From NCBI GenBank assembly GCA_019117485.1, contig DWZQ01000036.1, forward strand, positions 1-51,095: a stretch of DNA of 51,095 bases. The letters are read 5' to 3'. This DNA is from Candidatus Agathobaculum intestinipullorum (GTDB lineage: Bacteria; Bacillota; Clostridia; Oscillospirales; Butyricicoccaceae). The notes under the pieces are model-generated. The model had not been told where the DNA came from. It did not search any database and saw nothing but the letters and a program-made list of their open reading frames with translations. This document shows positions 33,052 through 42,652 of the stretch, piece by piece. How positions within the stretch are numbered: the stretch's first letter is position 1; every line of letters starts with the position of its first letter. Made by a program: the position numbers and the translations under genes.

Positions 33052-34419
33052 ATGAAAGAGCGGCAGATCGATTTTTCTACCGGCAGCGTGCGCCGGAATA
33101 TACTCGCGGTGGCAGCGCCCATGTTGGTTGCGCAGACGCTCAATCTGCTCTATAACATTGTCGACCGCATTTACATCGGCAAAATTCCGGGCGAAGGTAC
33201 CGTTGCGTTGGCGGGACTGGGTATCTGCTTTCCTGTCATCACGCTGGTGACTGCGTTTGCCAACTTGTTTGGCGTTGGCGGCGCGCCGCTGTGTGCGATT
33301 GCGCGTGGGCAGGGTGATGAAGCCAGCGCGCGTAAAGTCATGGCCAACGCATATTTTATGCTGCTGACAACGGGCGTTGCGCTGACCGTGATAGGCATTG
33401 CGCTGCACAAGCCTTTGCTCTATCTGTTTGGTGCGAGCGATACGACGTATCCTTATGCTGCGGCCTATATGATCCTCTACTTATTGGGCACCGTGTTTGT
33501 TATGACATCGCTCGGTCTCAATCCTTATATCAACAGTCAGGGGTTTGCGCGCGTTGGTATGCTGACCGTGTTGGTGGGTGCGGTGGCGAATATCATCCTT
33601 GATCCGGTGTTTATCTTTGCGTTCGGCATGGGTGTGCGTGGTGCGGCGCTTGCGACTGTACTGTCGCAGTGCCTGTCCGCCTTGTGGGTACTGCGGTTCC
33701 TGACCGGCAAAAAAGCTGAACTTACCCTGCATTTCCGTGGTTTCCGGCCGGACTTCGCTTGCATCCGTAAGATTACACTGCTGGGAACGGCCAGCTTTGT
33801 CATGTCGTTCACCGACTCACTGGTACAGGGGGCGTGCAATGCCATGCTGCGTCAGTTTGGCGGCGACCTGTATATCAGCGTTATGACTGTTATCAATTCG
33901 GTGCGGCAGATCGCGCAGATGCCAGCCTTGGCAATTTCTGATGGTGCTTCACCTGTCATCAGCTACAACTATGGTGCGCGCGCTTATGCGAGGGTACGGC
34001 AGGCGATTCGTTTCACCACGCAGCTCGGCTTTGGTTATACGCTGCTGATTTGGGGATTGATCGCGGCATTTCCTACATTTTTTATCCGTATTTTCAATTA
34101 TGAGCCTGCGCTGCTCAATGCAGCAGTGCCCGCGTTGCACCTGTACTTTTTTGGGTTTGCGATGATGGCGTTCCAGTTTGCTGGTCAGTGCGTATTCAGG
34201 GCGTTGAACCGGGCCCGTATGGCGATTTTCTTTTCTATTTTGCGCAAGGCGATTATCGTAGTACCGCTTACACTGTTACTGCCGCATATCGGTGGTTTGG
34301 GGGTGAACGGTGTGTTTTTGGCAGAGCCGGTTTCCAATTTTGTCGGCGGTTTGCTGTGTTACCTGACAATGCGGCGCACGGTCATGCCTGAACTGCGTCA
34401 AGACAGTGTGGTAAATTAG
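33052..34419 (+). CDS. MATE family efflux transporter
   Basis: A 455-residue membrane protein with about 12 hydrophobic segments in two halves. The start (VRRNILAVAAPMLVAQTLNLLYNIVDRIYIG) and the IPGEGTVALAGLGICFP loop are typical of NorM/DinF-like MATE proteins, as is GDLYISVMTVINSVRQIAQMP in the second half. It would export drugs or cationic metabolites in exchange for Na+ or H+. It sits after a TetR gene, with its own promoter and a leader hairpin. The ribosome site is GGGGGAAA before the ATG. Confidence 0.93.
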   Translation: MKERQIDFSTGSVRRNILAVAAPMLVAQTLNLLYNIVDRIYIGKIPGEGTVALAGLGICFPVITLVTAFANLFGVGGAPLCAIARGQGDEASARKVMANAYFMLLTTGVALTVIGIALHKPLLYLFGASDTTYPYAAAYMILYLLGTVFVMTSLGLNPYINSQGFARVGMLTVLVGAVANIILDPVFIFAFGMGVRGAALATVLSQCLSALWVLRFLTGKKAELTLHFRGFRPDFACIRKITLLGTASFVMSFTDSLVQGACNAMLRQFGGDLYISVMTVINSVRQIAQMPALAISDGASPVISYNYGARAYARVRQAIRFTTQLGFGYTLLIWGLIAAFPTFFIRIFNYEPALLNAAVPALHLYFFGFAMMAFQFAGQCVFRALNRARMAIFFSILRKAIIVVPLTLLLPHIGGLGVNGVFLAEPVSNFVGGLLCYLTMRRTVMPELRQDSVVN

Positions 34420-34430
34420 CTACCTTTGGC

Positions 34431-34459
34431 TTGCTTTTACAGGGGCTTTTCGGTATAAT
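34431..34459 (+). promoter_or_regulatory. Promoter of the YcxB-like gene
   Basis: TTGCTT (34431-34436) and TATAAT (34454-34459), 17-base spacer. Confidence 0.75.
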
Positions 34460-34503
34460 GTCTGCGAGGCACGCAAGACAGCTGCCGGAAAAGGAGAATT
34501 CGC

Positions 34504-35037
34504 ATGGAACTACATTATGAGATTACAAAACAGGATTATATTGACTTTAGCCTGAATTATTTTGAAAACAACGCAATGGTGCAGCGTAGTATTCTGATCA
34601 CACGGATTGCCACGGCAGCCCTTGTTGTGTTGGGCGGTACCGCGTTGATGTACTGGGTCAAAGGGCTGAGTGTACTGTCGGTGTTGGTTTATCTGGCGCT
34701 CGCGGCACTTTGCTTTTTTGGCACGCCATGGTATATGAAGCGCAAGGTGGTGAAAAATACCGCGCGTATTTTGAATAATGCGCGTAATAAGCAGCTTTGT
34801 GGCCCCAAAACCCTCACCCTTGGTGAAGAGATCGACTTGAAAGGCGAGAATGAACACACCACATATGCGTATACCGCTGTGCAGCGCACTGCCTCGGATG
34901 CAGGGCATTATTATGTTTTTGTAGACGAGCTTTCGGCAATTATTGTGCCGTTTACTGCGTTTGCGGATGAGGTGCAGAAGCAGGATTTCTACAACCGCAT
35001 TACGGCAAATATTGAGGACGAAGCGCTCAAGTGCTGA
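34504..35037 (+). CDS. YcxB-like domain membrane protein
   Basis: A 177-residue protein. The N-terminus YEITKQDYIDFSLNYFENN, two adjacent membrane helices (about 33-50 and 56-76) and a C-terminal beta-rich part with a YAYTAVQRTASDAGHYYVFVD stretch fit the YcxB-like family (PF14317). That domain is of unknown function. The gene has its own promoter and terminator, so it is monocistronic. AAAGGAGAA precedes the start. Confidence 0.82.
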   Translation: MELHYEITKQDYIDFSLNYFENNAMVQRSILITRIATAALVVLGGTALMYWVKGLSVLSVLVYLALAALCFFGTPWYMKRKVVKNTARILNNARNKQLCGPKTLTLGEEIDLKGENEHTTYAYTAVQRTASDAGHYYVFVDELSAIIVPFTAFADEVQKQDFYNRITANIEDEALKC

Positions 35038-35042
35038 AACGA

Positions 35043-35068
35043 AACTCCCCATACGGGGAGTTTTTTGT
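35043..35068 (+). terminator. Terminator of the YcxB-like gene
   Basis: An 8-bp stem (35043-35050 with 35055-35062) and T run. Confidence 0.85.
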
Positions 35069-35137
35069 TTGGGCGGGGAACGGGGGCGGTGATTGGAACG
35101 TCTAACCAAATATACCAAAAGAACGGAGGGGATTATC

Positions 35138-36871
35138 ATGAAACGAAGGATATTGGCTTTGTTGGTTGGATTGTGTGTGCTCCTGCCTGTGTCGGCTGGG
35201 GCGGCGCAGGAACCGGAAATCTGCGGCTATCCGGTGGCAGATGTGATGCAGGAACTGCCTAAAACAGTTACGCGTGGCACATTTTTGGATGCGTTGGCTG
35301 CTTCGTCCGGTGAGGATGTGAAGGATAGCGCATGGATTGACATGGAGGATTATTTCATTGACGGTGCAGATGCGTCGGATGGCGTCAAATGGGCGTTTGC
35401 CAAGTGGATTTTAAATGGTGACGGCGTAGGGGAAGCGCGCGGTAAGCTGCGTCTGGATGCACCCATTACCCGGCAGGAGGCCGCAGCGTTGCTGGGGCGC
35501 TACCTCGACTATCGCTATACGGACTTGCCTGCGGGTTGCGGCACAGGAGCGCCTTCCATGGACAACATCGCGGATTGGGCGCAGCAAGGGGTTATGCACT
35601 GTTGGATGTATGGCGTGATCGATACGGAGGACATGCTGGATTTTCGACCGGATGGTTTAGTTTCCGGTGAAGAGGCGGCGCAGTGGATTGCAAACGCCAA
35701 TGCGGTGACCGCGAGTGCTTACTGGACACCGGAGGAGGCAGCCACGTTTGCGGATGCCTTGGTTCGCGCCGCTTCACCTGAAGGCAACTGGGTCATGTCG
35801 CCGTATTCGGCGCGGCTGTGCCTTGCCATGCTGGCAAACGGAACGAAAGGCGAAACACAGATCGAACTGCTTGATGCTTTGCAGATCGACGATTTGGATG
35901 CGTTCAATCAGAGCGTCAAAGAACTGCTCGAAACCTATGATGGCTACGCGCGTATCATGTCGCTCGATACGGCAAACTCAATCTGGCTGAACCAAAGCTG
36001 GTTTGATGGCAAGGGCGCGTACCTGCCGGACTTCGTCGAGAAGATGGATGAAAATTACCGTGCGACTGTCGAGGAAGTTACGAATACCGATTCGGTCGAG
36101 CGGGTCAACGCTTGGGTAAGCGAAAAGACAAACGATAAAATCCCTACAATCCTGACCGAGGACAATCGCGAATTTGTCACCGCGCTGGTAAATGCGGTGT
36201 ATTTCAAAGCCGCATGGGAAAATGAGTTTTCGGAAAGCCGCACGGATAAGGCGGACTTCACAAATGCGGATGGTTCGACCGATACGGTCGATATGATGCA
36301 CCAGACAAGCGGCTTTGGCTATTATGCAACGCCGGGCATCGAGGCGCTCAAGATGGATTACCGAAAATATGCGGTGGACAATCCGGAGGGCGATAACTGG
36401 GAATATTTCCGGGATGCGGATTTCAGCATGTACCTGATTAAGGCTGACCAACAGATCGACGTGCAGGCGCTGCTCGATCAGGCGGAATTTACCTATGGCG
36501 ATGTTGATATCTCTGTCCCTAAATTCAAGGTCGAATACGGTGCGGCGTTGGACGACGCTTTGCAGGCGCTGGGCGTTAAAACCGCCTACGACCGGGATAA
36601 AGCAGACTTGACCGCGATGCTCGACCCGTCCGGCTTGCCGGGCGGTCAGCATTTCCTTGATACGGTGCTGCAAAAGGCGTATATCGCCATTGACGAAAAG
36701 GGCACTGAAGCCGCAGCGGTCACTGTGGCAGCAAGCACCGGTGGGTCTGCCGAACCGCCCCGCCCTACACTGGTGCGCACCTTTACTGCGGACAGTCCTT
36801 TCTGGTTTGTTATCCGTGACAATGCCAATCAGGAAATCTTGTTCGTTGGACGGTACGCAACCGTGGAATAA
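35138..36871 (+). CDS. Secreted serpin with N-terminal S-layer homology repeats
   Basis: A 577-residue protein. It has a signal peptide (about 1-24, cleaved after SAGA), SLH-like repeats at about 45-195 (ITRQEAAALLGRYLDY; VSGEEAAQWIANA) and a full serpin domain at about 205-577. Serpin marks are SPYSARLCLAMLANGTKGET, NAVYFKAAWENEF and the hinge EKGTEAAAVTVAA at 520-532, then a reactive loop with EPPRP and the ending DSPFWFVIRDN. The small hinge residues suggest a working inhibitor. The scissile bond cannot be fixed by eye. SLH repeats would hold it at the cell wall, where it could block host or rival proteases. Gut Firmicute serpins (siropins) are known relatives. Confidence 0.92.
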   Translation: MKRRILALLVGLCVLLPVSAGAAQEPEICGYPVADVMQELPKTVTRGTFLDALAASSGEDVKDSAWIDMEDYFIDGADASDGVKWAFAKWILNGDGVGEARGKLRLDAPITRQEAAALLGRYLDYRYTDLPAGCGTGAPSMDNIADWAQQGVMHCWMYGVIDTEDMLDFRPDGLVSGEEAAQWIANANAVTASAYWTPEEAATFADALVRAASPEGNWVMSPYSARLCLAMLANGTKGETQIELLDALQIDDLDAFNQSVKELLETYDGYARIMSLDTANSIWLNQSWFDGKGAYLPDFVEKMDENYRATVEEVTNTDSVERVNAWVSEKTNDKIPTILTEDNREFVTALVNAVYFKAAWENEFSESRTDKADFTNADGSTDTVDMMHQTSGFGYYATPGIEALKMDYRKYAVDNPEGDNWEYFRDADFSMYLIKADQQIDVQALLDQAEFTYGDVDISVPKFKVEYGAALDDALQALGVKTAYDRDKADLTAMLDPSGLPGGQHFLDTVLQKAYIAIDEKGTEAAAVTVAASTGGSAEPPRPTLVRTFTADSPFWFVIRDNANQEILFVGRYATVE

Positions 36872-36875
36872 ACGG

Positions 36876-36902
36876 TTGACAAATGCCGTTTTGGGGTATA
36901 AT
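36876..36902 (+). promoter_or_regulatory. thrS promoter
   Basis: TTGACA (36876-36881) and TATAAT (36897-36902). The spacer is 15 bases, short but with perfect hexamers. It begins just after the serpin stop. Confidence 0.7.
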
Positions 36903-36907
36903 ATAAG

Positions 36908-37200
36908 CATATATTATTGCAAAAGGCGATGACGGAAATCCTGCCTATATCCCATGAGCATCTGTCAGAGAGCGGACGACGCGGCTGAGAGCGTCCGCAG
37001 GTGCGGGCAAGGCGGTACCGATTCCCGAGCCCCGCGGTTGAAAAACGCAGTATGCCGCGGCGTCCCGTCCACGTTACGGACTCCAGAGCGGTAGGCCCGC
37101 AAGCGGGCTTGCAAGCAGGGTGGAACCGTGGGTTATTCAGACATCGCAAACCGTTGTCCAACAGCTCACCCCTGATCTTATGTCGGGGGTGGGCTTTTTT
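36908..37200 (+). promoter_or_regulatory. T-box riboswitch controlling thrS
   Basis: The 335-base leader carries the T-box signature AGGGTGGAACCGTGGG at 37117-37132, which binds the acceptor end of uncharged tRNA in the antiterminator. A rho-independent terminator follows (stem with arms around 37163-37172 and 37184-37194, then seven T). Stem I includes a clear hairpin with a seven-pair stem (36972-36978 with 36992-36998). ACC at 37017-37019 is a candidate Thr specifier codon. Uncharged tRNA-Thr should switch on thrS. Confidence 0.9.
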
Positions 37201-37236
37201 GTTCTCCCCGCAAAGAAACAAAGGAGGAACATAGTT

Positions 37237-38991
37237 ATGTCCGAAGAAAACAAGTATACGTTTGAAAACCCGGAATACCGCGACACCTATCGCCACACGG
37301 TATCGCATATTTTGGCGCAGGCAGTCAAGCGCCTGTATCCGGAAGTGAAGCTCGCAATCGGCCCGGCGATCGAAAACGGCTTCTACTATGACTTTGACGC
37401 GCCGTTCTCGTTCACGCAGGAGCATCTGGATGCGCTCGAGGCCGAGATGAAGAAGATCTGCAAGGAAAAACTGCCGCTGGAGCGTTTTGAGCTGCCGCGT
37501 GCTGAGGCGCGTAAACTGATGGAGGAGAAGGATGAGCCGTACAAGGTGCAGCTCATCGACGACCTGCCGGAGGATGCGACCATTTCGTTCTACAAGCAGG
37601 GCGACTTTACCGACCTGTGTGCCGGCCCGCATCTTGATTCGACCGGTCGTGTCAAGGGCAACGGTATGAAGCTGATGAATGTCACCGGCGCATACTGGCG
37701 CGGCGATAGTAAAAACAAGATGTTGCAGCGTATTTACGGCACGGCTTTCCCGAAGAAGGATGAGCTGGACGCGTATCTCAATATGCTGGAGGAAGCGAAG
37801 AAGCGCGACCACCGCCGTCTGGGTAAGGATCTCGGCCTGTTTATGCTGACTGAGGAAGGCCCGGGCTTCCCGTTCTTCCTGCCCAATGGCATGACGCTTA
37901 AGAATACGCTGATCGATTACTGGCGCGAGGTGCATAAGAAATACGGCTATGTCGAGGTTTCCACGCCGGTGATCCTCAGCCGCAAGCTGTGGGAACGCTC
38001 CGGTCACTGGGAGCATTATAAAAACAACATGTACACCACCGTGATCGACGAAGAGGATTTCGCCATCAAGCCGATGAACTGCCCGGGCGGTATGCTGGTT
38101 TATAAGTCCCAGCCGCATTCCTACCGTGAGCTGCCGCTGCGCGTCGGCGAACTTGGACTTGTCCACCGTCACGAGCTGTCCGGTGCGCTGCACGGCCTGT
38201 TCCGTGTGCGCTGCTTTACGCAGGATGACGCGCACATCTTCATGACGCCCGACCAGATGAAGGACGAGATCAAGAACACTGTCAAGCTGTTTGATGAGGT
38301 GTATTCGGTATTTGGCCTGAGCTACAAGATCGAACTGTCCACCATGCCGGAAGATCACATCGGTACGGTGGAACAGTGGGAGCACAATCAGGATATCCTC
38401 AAGGAAGCCATCACCGAGATGGGCAAGGACTATGTAGTCAACGAGGGCGACGGCGCGTTCTATGGCCCGAAGCTGGACTTCCATCTGGCCGATTCGCTCG
38501 GCCGTACCTGGCAGTGCGGTACGATCCAGCTCGACTCCCAGCTGCCTGAGCGCTTTGAACTGGAGTATATCGGCGCGGACGGTGAGAAGCATCGTCCGAT
38601 CATGATCCACCGCGTGGTGCTCGGCTCGATCGAGCGCTTCATCGGCGTTATCACTGAGCACTTTGCCGGCGCGTTCCCGACGTGGCTTGCACCTGAGCAG
38701 GTGCGTGTCATGCCGATGACCGACCGCAATATCCCGTGCTCGCAGGAAGTGGTCAAGCAGCTGACTGAGGCTGGCTTCCGTGTAACCATGGACGACCGCA
38801 ACGAGAAGATCGGCTATAAGATCCGCGAGGCACAGGTGCATAAGGTGCCGTATATGGTCGTCATTGGTGATAAGGACGAGGAAAAGGGCATCATTTCGGT
38901 GCGTGAGCGCAAGACCGGCGAGACCACGCCGATGGAACTTGCCGAGTTTATCGAGAAGCTCAGCTATGAGGTCAAGGAAAAACTGAAATAA
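37237..38991 (+). CDS. thrS: Threonyl-tRNA synthetase lacking the TGS domain
   Basis: A 584-residue class II synthetase. It begins almost at once with the editing domain (YRHTVSHILAQAVKRLYP near 18), so the N-terminal TGS domain of the E. coli enzyme (about 60 residues) is missing. The editing motif DLCAGPHL near 129 is intact. Catalytic motifs include PMNCPGGM near 281 and RHELSGALHGLFRVR near 310 (motif 2). A C-terminal anticodon domain follows (WLAPEQVRVMPM). AAAGGAGGA precedes the ATG at 37237; upstream in-frame codons cross the T-box terminator, so the absence of TGS is real. Confidence 0.95.
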   Translation: MSEENKYTFENPEYRDTYRHTVSHILAQAVKRLYPEVKLAIGPAIENGFYYDFDAPFSFTQEHLDALEAEMKKICKEKLPLERFELPRAEARKLMEEKDEPYKVQLIDDLPEDATISFYKQGDFTDLCAGPHLDSTGRVKGNGMKLMNVTGAYWRGDSKNKMLQRIYGTAFPKKDELDAYLNMLEEAKKRDHRRLGKDLGLFMLTEEGPGFPFFLPNGMTLKNTLIDYWREVHKKYGYVEVSTPVILSRKLWERSGHWEHYKNNMYTTVIDEEDFAIKPMNCPGGMLVYKSQPHSYRELPLRVGELGLVHRHELSGALHGLFRVRCFTQDDAHIFMTPDQMKDEIKNTVKLFDEVYSVFGLSYKIELSTMPEDHIGTVEQWEHNQDILKEAITEMGKDYVVNEGDGAFYGPKLDFHLADSLGRTWQCGTIQLDSQLPERFELEYIGADGEKHRPIMIHRVVLGSIERFIGVITEHFAGAFPTWLAPEQVRVMPMTDRNIPCSQEVVKQLTEAGFRVTMDDRNEKIGYKIREAQVHKVPYMVVIGDKDEEKGIISVRERKTGETTPMELAEFIEKLSYEVKEKLK

Positions 38992-39047
38992 TCATCAAAG
39001 GGTAGGACTGTCCGCAAACCGACCGCATACCGAAAGGGGATCTTGGT

Positions 39048-40808
39048 ATGAAAAAGCTGGTTTCTGTTTGTTTTGCCTGCCTGATGTTGACGTTCGCCGC
39101 AGGAGCGGCAAACGTCGGCACGATTGACAACGGTTATCCGGGCGATACTGAGGCACAGGCGCAGATGCTTTACGACCTTGGCCTGTTTCGTGGCACAGAA
39201 AAGGGTTTTGAACTGGAAAAGCCATTGACCCGTGCCGAGGCTTCCGCGATGCTCACGCGTTTGCTCGGCGCGGAGGATGAGGTGCTTGCCGGTAACTGGG
39301 CGCATCCGTTTACCGATGTACCATCGTGGGCGGATAACTATGTCGGCTGGCTGTACGAAAACGGGTTGACCAAGGGTACCTCTGCTACGATGTACGGCGC
39401 AGAAGAAAATGTCACCTGCGGGCAGTATTGCACGTTTCTGGCGCGTGCGTCGACAGACTTTGATTACTATTCTTGGCTGCTCCGGTATAGTGAGGAAGAA
39501 GAACGGTGCGACGCGGCGGGTTTTGTCCGGGGCGATGCAGTTTCCCTTTCTGTACGGCTGCTGCGTGAAACGTATCGGAAAAATGGCGACCAAAGCGGCC
39601 TTTCGATTGCACAGACGCTGATTGATAAGAATATTTTCAGTGCCGAACAATGGAGCAAAGCAACGCGTCATGTCCTGCCGTTCGACTATCGCATAGATGG
39701 GGATGGGGCGGATACCAAAATCCAACGCACCGTTGCAGGCGTTGTCGTCGCTTCAGGCCAGATTGGCGAGCGTGCGGTGATTTGCACACCAGACTGTCAG
39801 CAGGAGCCGGTATATATTGTGACGGGCAGCAACGGACAGCCGCGAACGTTGTACCGGGTCGCTCCAGATACAATGTCGCTCACACAGCTATACACCTGTG
39901 ATGCGAGTTACGATATTGATGCCCTGTGCTGGGTTGGGGATGCGCATTATTTCTATCTCAGCGAGTGGGAAAAGGTGTCATCCCCAATCACCGTATTGCT
40001 CGTGCAGGGTGATACGGCACAGTTGACGGGCATTACCCTGACGCAGAAATGGGAATTGCAACCGCATGAAAATGGGCAAATGCTGCTCGGTGAGACCGGC
40101 TGGCTGCTCACGGAAACAGATGTCCAGCCACAGCAGATGTACGGCACGGTGTTTGCAACACTGGCGGATGGACGCACTGTGACTCAGTCCATCGACGAAG
40201 AACAGACATTGATTATGACTTGGACGGCAGATGGTGCGTCGCTCAACACCATTGCCATCCAGAACAATGTGCTTGCCTATCCGACCGAAGATGCGAATGT
40301 TGCATTCGCGCCGCAGCTTTCAATGCATAATGACGTGTATTTCTGGGGCAGCGCCGGATTATATCGCATGGATGACGACGGCCTGACGCAGATCACCGCG
40401 TTACCGACCTATGACTACACGCGCAATCCGTCGGACGGCAGCTTTGTGATTGTCACGCATAATACGAATCGCTTTGTCACGCGGTCGGACAGTTCCGTGA
40501 TGCGCCGCGCAGGCGATACGCTGTCTCGCATCCTGCCGGATGGCACGGAGGAACGGTTGCTGCCGCAGTTGCCCGAGGGAAGTCTGCTGCTGAGCACAGT
40601 CAATCTGCTGTCCGATGGACGCGTCGAGTTTACGACGCTCAAATGGACGGAACCGCGTATGATGGGCGAGTTTACCTGTGTACTGGACGGTGGCAAGGTC
40701 ACTGTGACGGATGCAACCGACGATATTTTCTATATGTGGGGCGAGGATGCGGTCGAAGCCGAGCAGGCGCGTTTGGACGCGCTTGGCATCGGCAGCGGTG
40801 CGGACTGA
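39048..40808 (+). CDS. Secreted S-layer homology protein with beta-propeller-like body
   Basis: A 586-residue protein with a signal peptide (about 1-20, cleaved near AAGAA), two SLH repeats (about 35-85 with PLTRAEASAMLTRLLG; about 88-140 with FTDVPSWADNYVGWLYENGLTKG), and a long region from about 200 to 570 of repeated strand-rich units that look like a beta-propeller. I know no specific family for the C-terminal part. The start follows GAAAGGGGA. Like the serpin on the other side of thrS, it is built for attachment to the cell envelope. Confidence 0.8.
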   Translation: MKKLVSVCFACLMLTFAAGAANVGTIDNGYPGDTEAQAQMLYDLGLFRGTEKGFELEKPLTRAEASAMLTRLLGAEDEVLAGNWAHPFTDVPSWADNYVGWLYENGLTKGTSATMYGAEENVTCGQYCTFLARASTDFDYYSWLLRYSEEEERCDAAGFVRGDAVSLSVRLLRETYRKNGDQSGLSIAQTLIDKNIFSAEQWSKATRHVLPFDYRIDGDGADTKIQRTVAGVVVASGQIGERAVICTPDCQQEPVYIVTGSNGQPRTLYRVAPDTMSLTQLYTCDASYDIDALCWVGDAHYFYLSEWEKVSSPITVLLVQGDTAQLTGITLTQKWELQPHENGQMLLGETGWLLTETDVQPQQMYGTVFATLADGRTVTQSIDEEQTLIMTWTADGASLNTIAIQNNVLAYPTEDANVAFAPQLSMHNDVYFWGSAGLYRMDDDGLTQITALPTYDYTRNPSDGSFVIVTHNTNRFVTRSDSSVMRRAGDTLSRILPDGTEERLLPQLPEGSLLLSTVNLLSDGRVEFTTLKWTEPRMMGEFTCVLDGGKVTVTDATDDIFYMWGEDAVEAEQARLDALGIGSGAD

Positions 40809-40811
40809 CTG

Positions 40812-41105
40812 TTATTCCAGTGCGCGGAAATTATCCCCACGCCGAAATACCTTGACATGGTAAAGTCGTCCAGGCTCGAGCGGGCCGAAAGCGAACTGCC
40901 CCTGTTCGTCGGTGTATAGCGCGCCGACCGGGGTTTCGGGTGCGTCCGCGCAGAAGATCGTGACGAGCGCTCCTGCGGCGGCTTTGCCGTCCGTACCGGA
41001 TACCGTGCCGAGGAGTGCAGGACGCTGGTCAGCCGAAAGTGCGACCTTGGTTTCAACCACCTCATTGGCTGCGGGCTTGACAAAAAACGATTGCGTATAA
41101 TTCAC
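40812..41105 (-). CDS. Small carboxypeptidase-regulatory-like (Cna B-type) domain protein
   Basis: A 97-residue protein whose main part (about 28-97) is one carboxypeptidase-regulatory-like beta-sandwich repeat: LLGTVSGTDGKAAAGALVTIF then GALYTDEQGQFAFGPLEPG. There is no signal peptide. The GTG at 41105 has AAAGGGG nine bases upstream; a longer frame to 41180 runs into the divergent proS leader. Such single-domain proteins have no known function. It is convergent with the SLH gene, with three bases between the stops, and divergent from proS. Confidence 0.65.
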   Translation of the reverse strand: MNYTQSFFVKPAANEVVETKVALSADQRPALLGTVSGTDGKAAAGALVTIFCADAPETPVGALYTDEQGQFAFGPLEPGRLYHVKVFRRGDNFRALE

Positions 41106-41182
41106 TGGGGCAGACCCCTTTCTGATACAAAATTCTATTGGCATGTTATGAAATTCAAAAGGAAAAGGTGAGGAACTCAATT

Positions 41183-42622
41183 ATGGCAGATAAGAAAAAA
41201 CTGGTCAGCGAGATCACGTCGATGGACGTGGATTTTGCCCAGTGGTACACCGATATCGTCAAAAAGGCCGAGATGATCGACTATTCCTCGGTCAAGGGCT
41301 GCGTCATTATGCGTCCCTATGCGCAGGCAATCTGGGAGAATATCCAGAAGACGCTCGACGGCATGTTTAAGGAGACCGGGCACGAGAACGTTGCAATGCC
41401 GATTTTCATTCCTGAAAGCCTGCTGAAAAAGGAAGCCGACCACGTTGAGGGCTTCGCGCCCGAGTGCGCGTGGGTCACGCATGGCGGCTCGGAAAAGCTT
41501 GAGGAGCGCCTGTGTGTGCGCCCGACCTCGGAGACGCTGTTCTGCGAACATTATGCCAAGATCGTCCGCTCGTGGCGCGACCTGCCCAAGCTGTACAACC
41601 AGTGGTGCTCGGTCGTGCGTTGGGAAAAGACCACCCGTCCGTTCCTGCGCAGCCGTGAGTTCTGGTGGCAGGAGGGTCACACGGTACACGCCACCGCCGA
41701 GGAGGCGATGGAGGAAACGCTGCGTATGCTGAATATCTACGCGACGTTCTGTGAAGAATACCTTGCAATTCCGGTACTCAAGGGCGAAAAGACCGAAAAG
41801 GAACGCTTTGCGGGTGCGGAAAAGACCTACACGATCGAAGCAATGATGCATGACGGTAAGGCGTTGCAGTCCGGTACAAGCCATTACTTTGGCAACGGCT
41901 TTGCCAAAGCGTTTGATATGCAGTATACCGACAAGAACAATACGCTGCAATACATGGAGCAGACCTCGTGGGGCGTGTCCACCCGCCTGATTGGTGCGAT
42001 CATCATGACCCACGGCGATAACGAGGGTCTGGTGTTGCCGCCGCGCATTGCGCCGACCCAGCTGGTCGTTATCCCGGTCGCAGCGCATAAGCCGGGCGTT
42101 ACCGAAAAGGCGCAGGAGTTGCTTGAGACGGTCAAGGCTGCGGGCGTGCGCGCCAAGATCGACGTTTCGGACAACAGCCCCGGTTGGAAGTTCGCCGAGT
42201 ATGAGATGAAGGGTGTGCCGCTGCGTCTTGAGGTCGGCCCGCGCGATATCGAACAGGGCCAGTGCGTATTGGTGCGCCGTGATAATCGTGAAAAGACGGT
42301 TGTCAAATTTGAAGATCTGGCGTCTACTGTTCCGACCCTGCTCGAAGACATCCAGAAGGCGCTGTTTGAAAAGGCGCTCAAGAACCGCGAGGAGCACACC
42401 TACACGGCAAAGAGCTTGGACGAGATGAAGGCGATCATGCAGGATCATGTTGGCTTTGTCAAGTCGATGTGGTGCGGTGATCTGGCGTGTGAGGAAAAGG
42501 TCAAGGAAGAGACTGGTATGCCCAGCCGCTGCATGCCGTTTGAGCAGGAAACCATTTCGGACGTTTGCCCGGTGTGTGGCAAGCCCGCACATAAAATGGT
42601 CGTTTGGGGCATCGCATACTGA
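41183..42622 (+). CDS. proS: Prolyl-tRNA synthetase, compact (archaeal/eukaryote-like) type
   Basis: A 479-residue ProRS. It lacks the ~180-residue editing insertion of the E. coli-type enzyme and ends with a C-terminal zinc-binding-like domain containing several Cys ([19 protein letters not shown]) and terminal Tyr (WGIAY), as in the archaeal/eukaryote-like group. Motif 2 ([33 protein letters not shown]) and motif 3 ([16 protein letters not shown]) are present. The ATG at 41183 follows AGGTGAGGAA. Proofreading of Ala-tRNA-Pro would need a separate factor. No T-box leader fits in the 77-base gap. Confidence 0.94.
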   Translation: MADKKKLVSEITSMDVDFAQWYTDIVKKAEMIDYSSVKGCVIMRPYAQAIWENIQKTLDGMFKETGHENVAMPIFIPESLLKKEADHVEGFAPECAWVTHGGSEKLEERLCVRPTSETLFCEHYAKIVRSWRDLPKLYNQWCSVVRWEKTTRPFLRSREFWWQEGHTVHATAEEAMEETLRMLNIYATFCEEYLAIPVLKGEKTEKERFAGAEKTYTIEAMMHDGKALQSGTSHYFGNGFAKAFDMQYTDKNNTLQYMEQTSWGVSTRLIGAIIMTHGDNEGLVLPPRIAPTQLVVIPVAAHKPGVTEKAQELLETVKAAGVRAKIDVSDNSPGWKFAEYEMKGVPLRLEVGPRDIEQGQCVLVRRDNREKTVVKFEDLASTVPTLLEDIQKALFEKALKNREEHTYTAKSLDEMKAIMQDHVGFVKSMWCGDLACEEKVKEETGMPSRCMPFEQETISDVCPVCGKPAHKMVVWGIAY

Positions 42623-42652
42623 TCGGACAGGGCACAGGGAAGGAGTGACCCA

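Noticed and set aside
36829-38841. A 670-codon frame opposite thrS.
   Set aside because: thrS motifs, T-box and ribosome site are on the plus strand; the antisense frame runs through the riboswitch.
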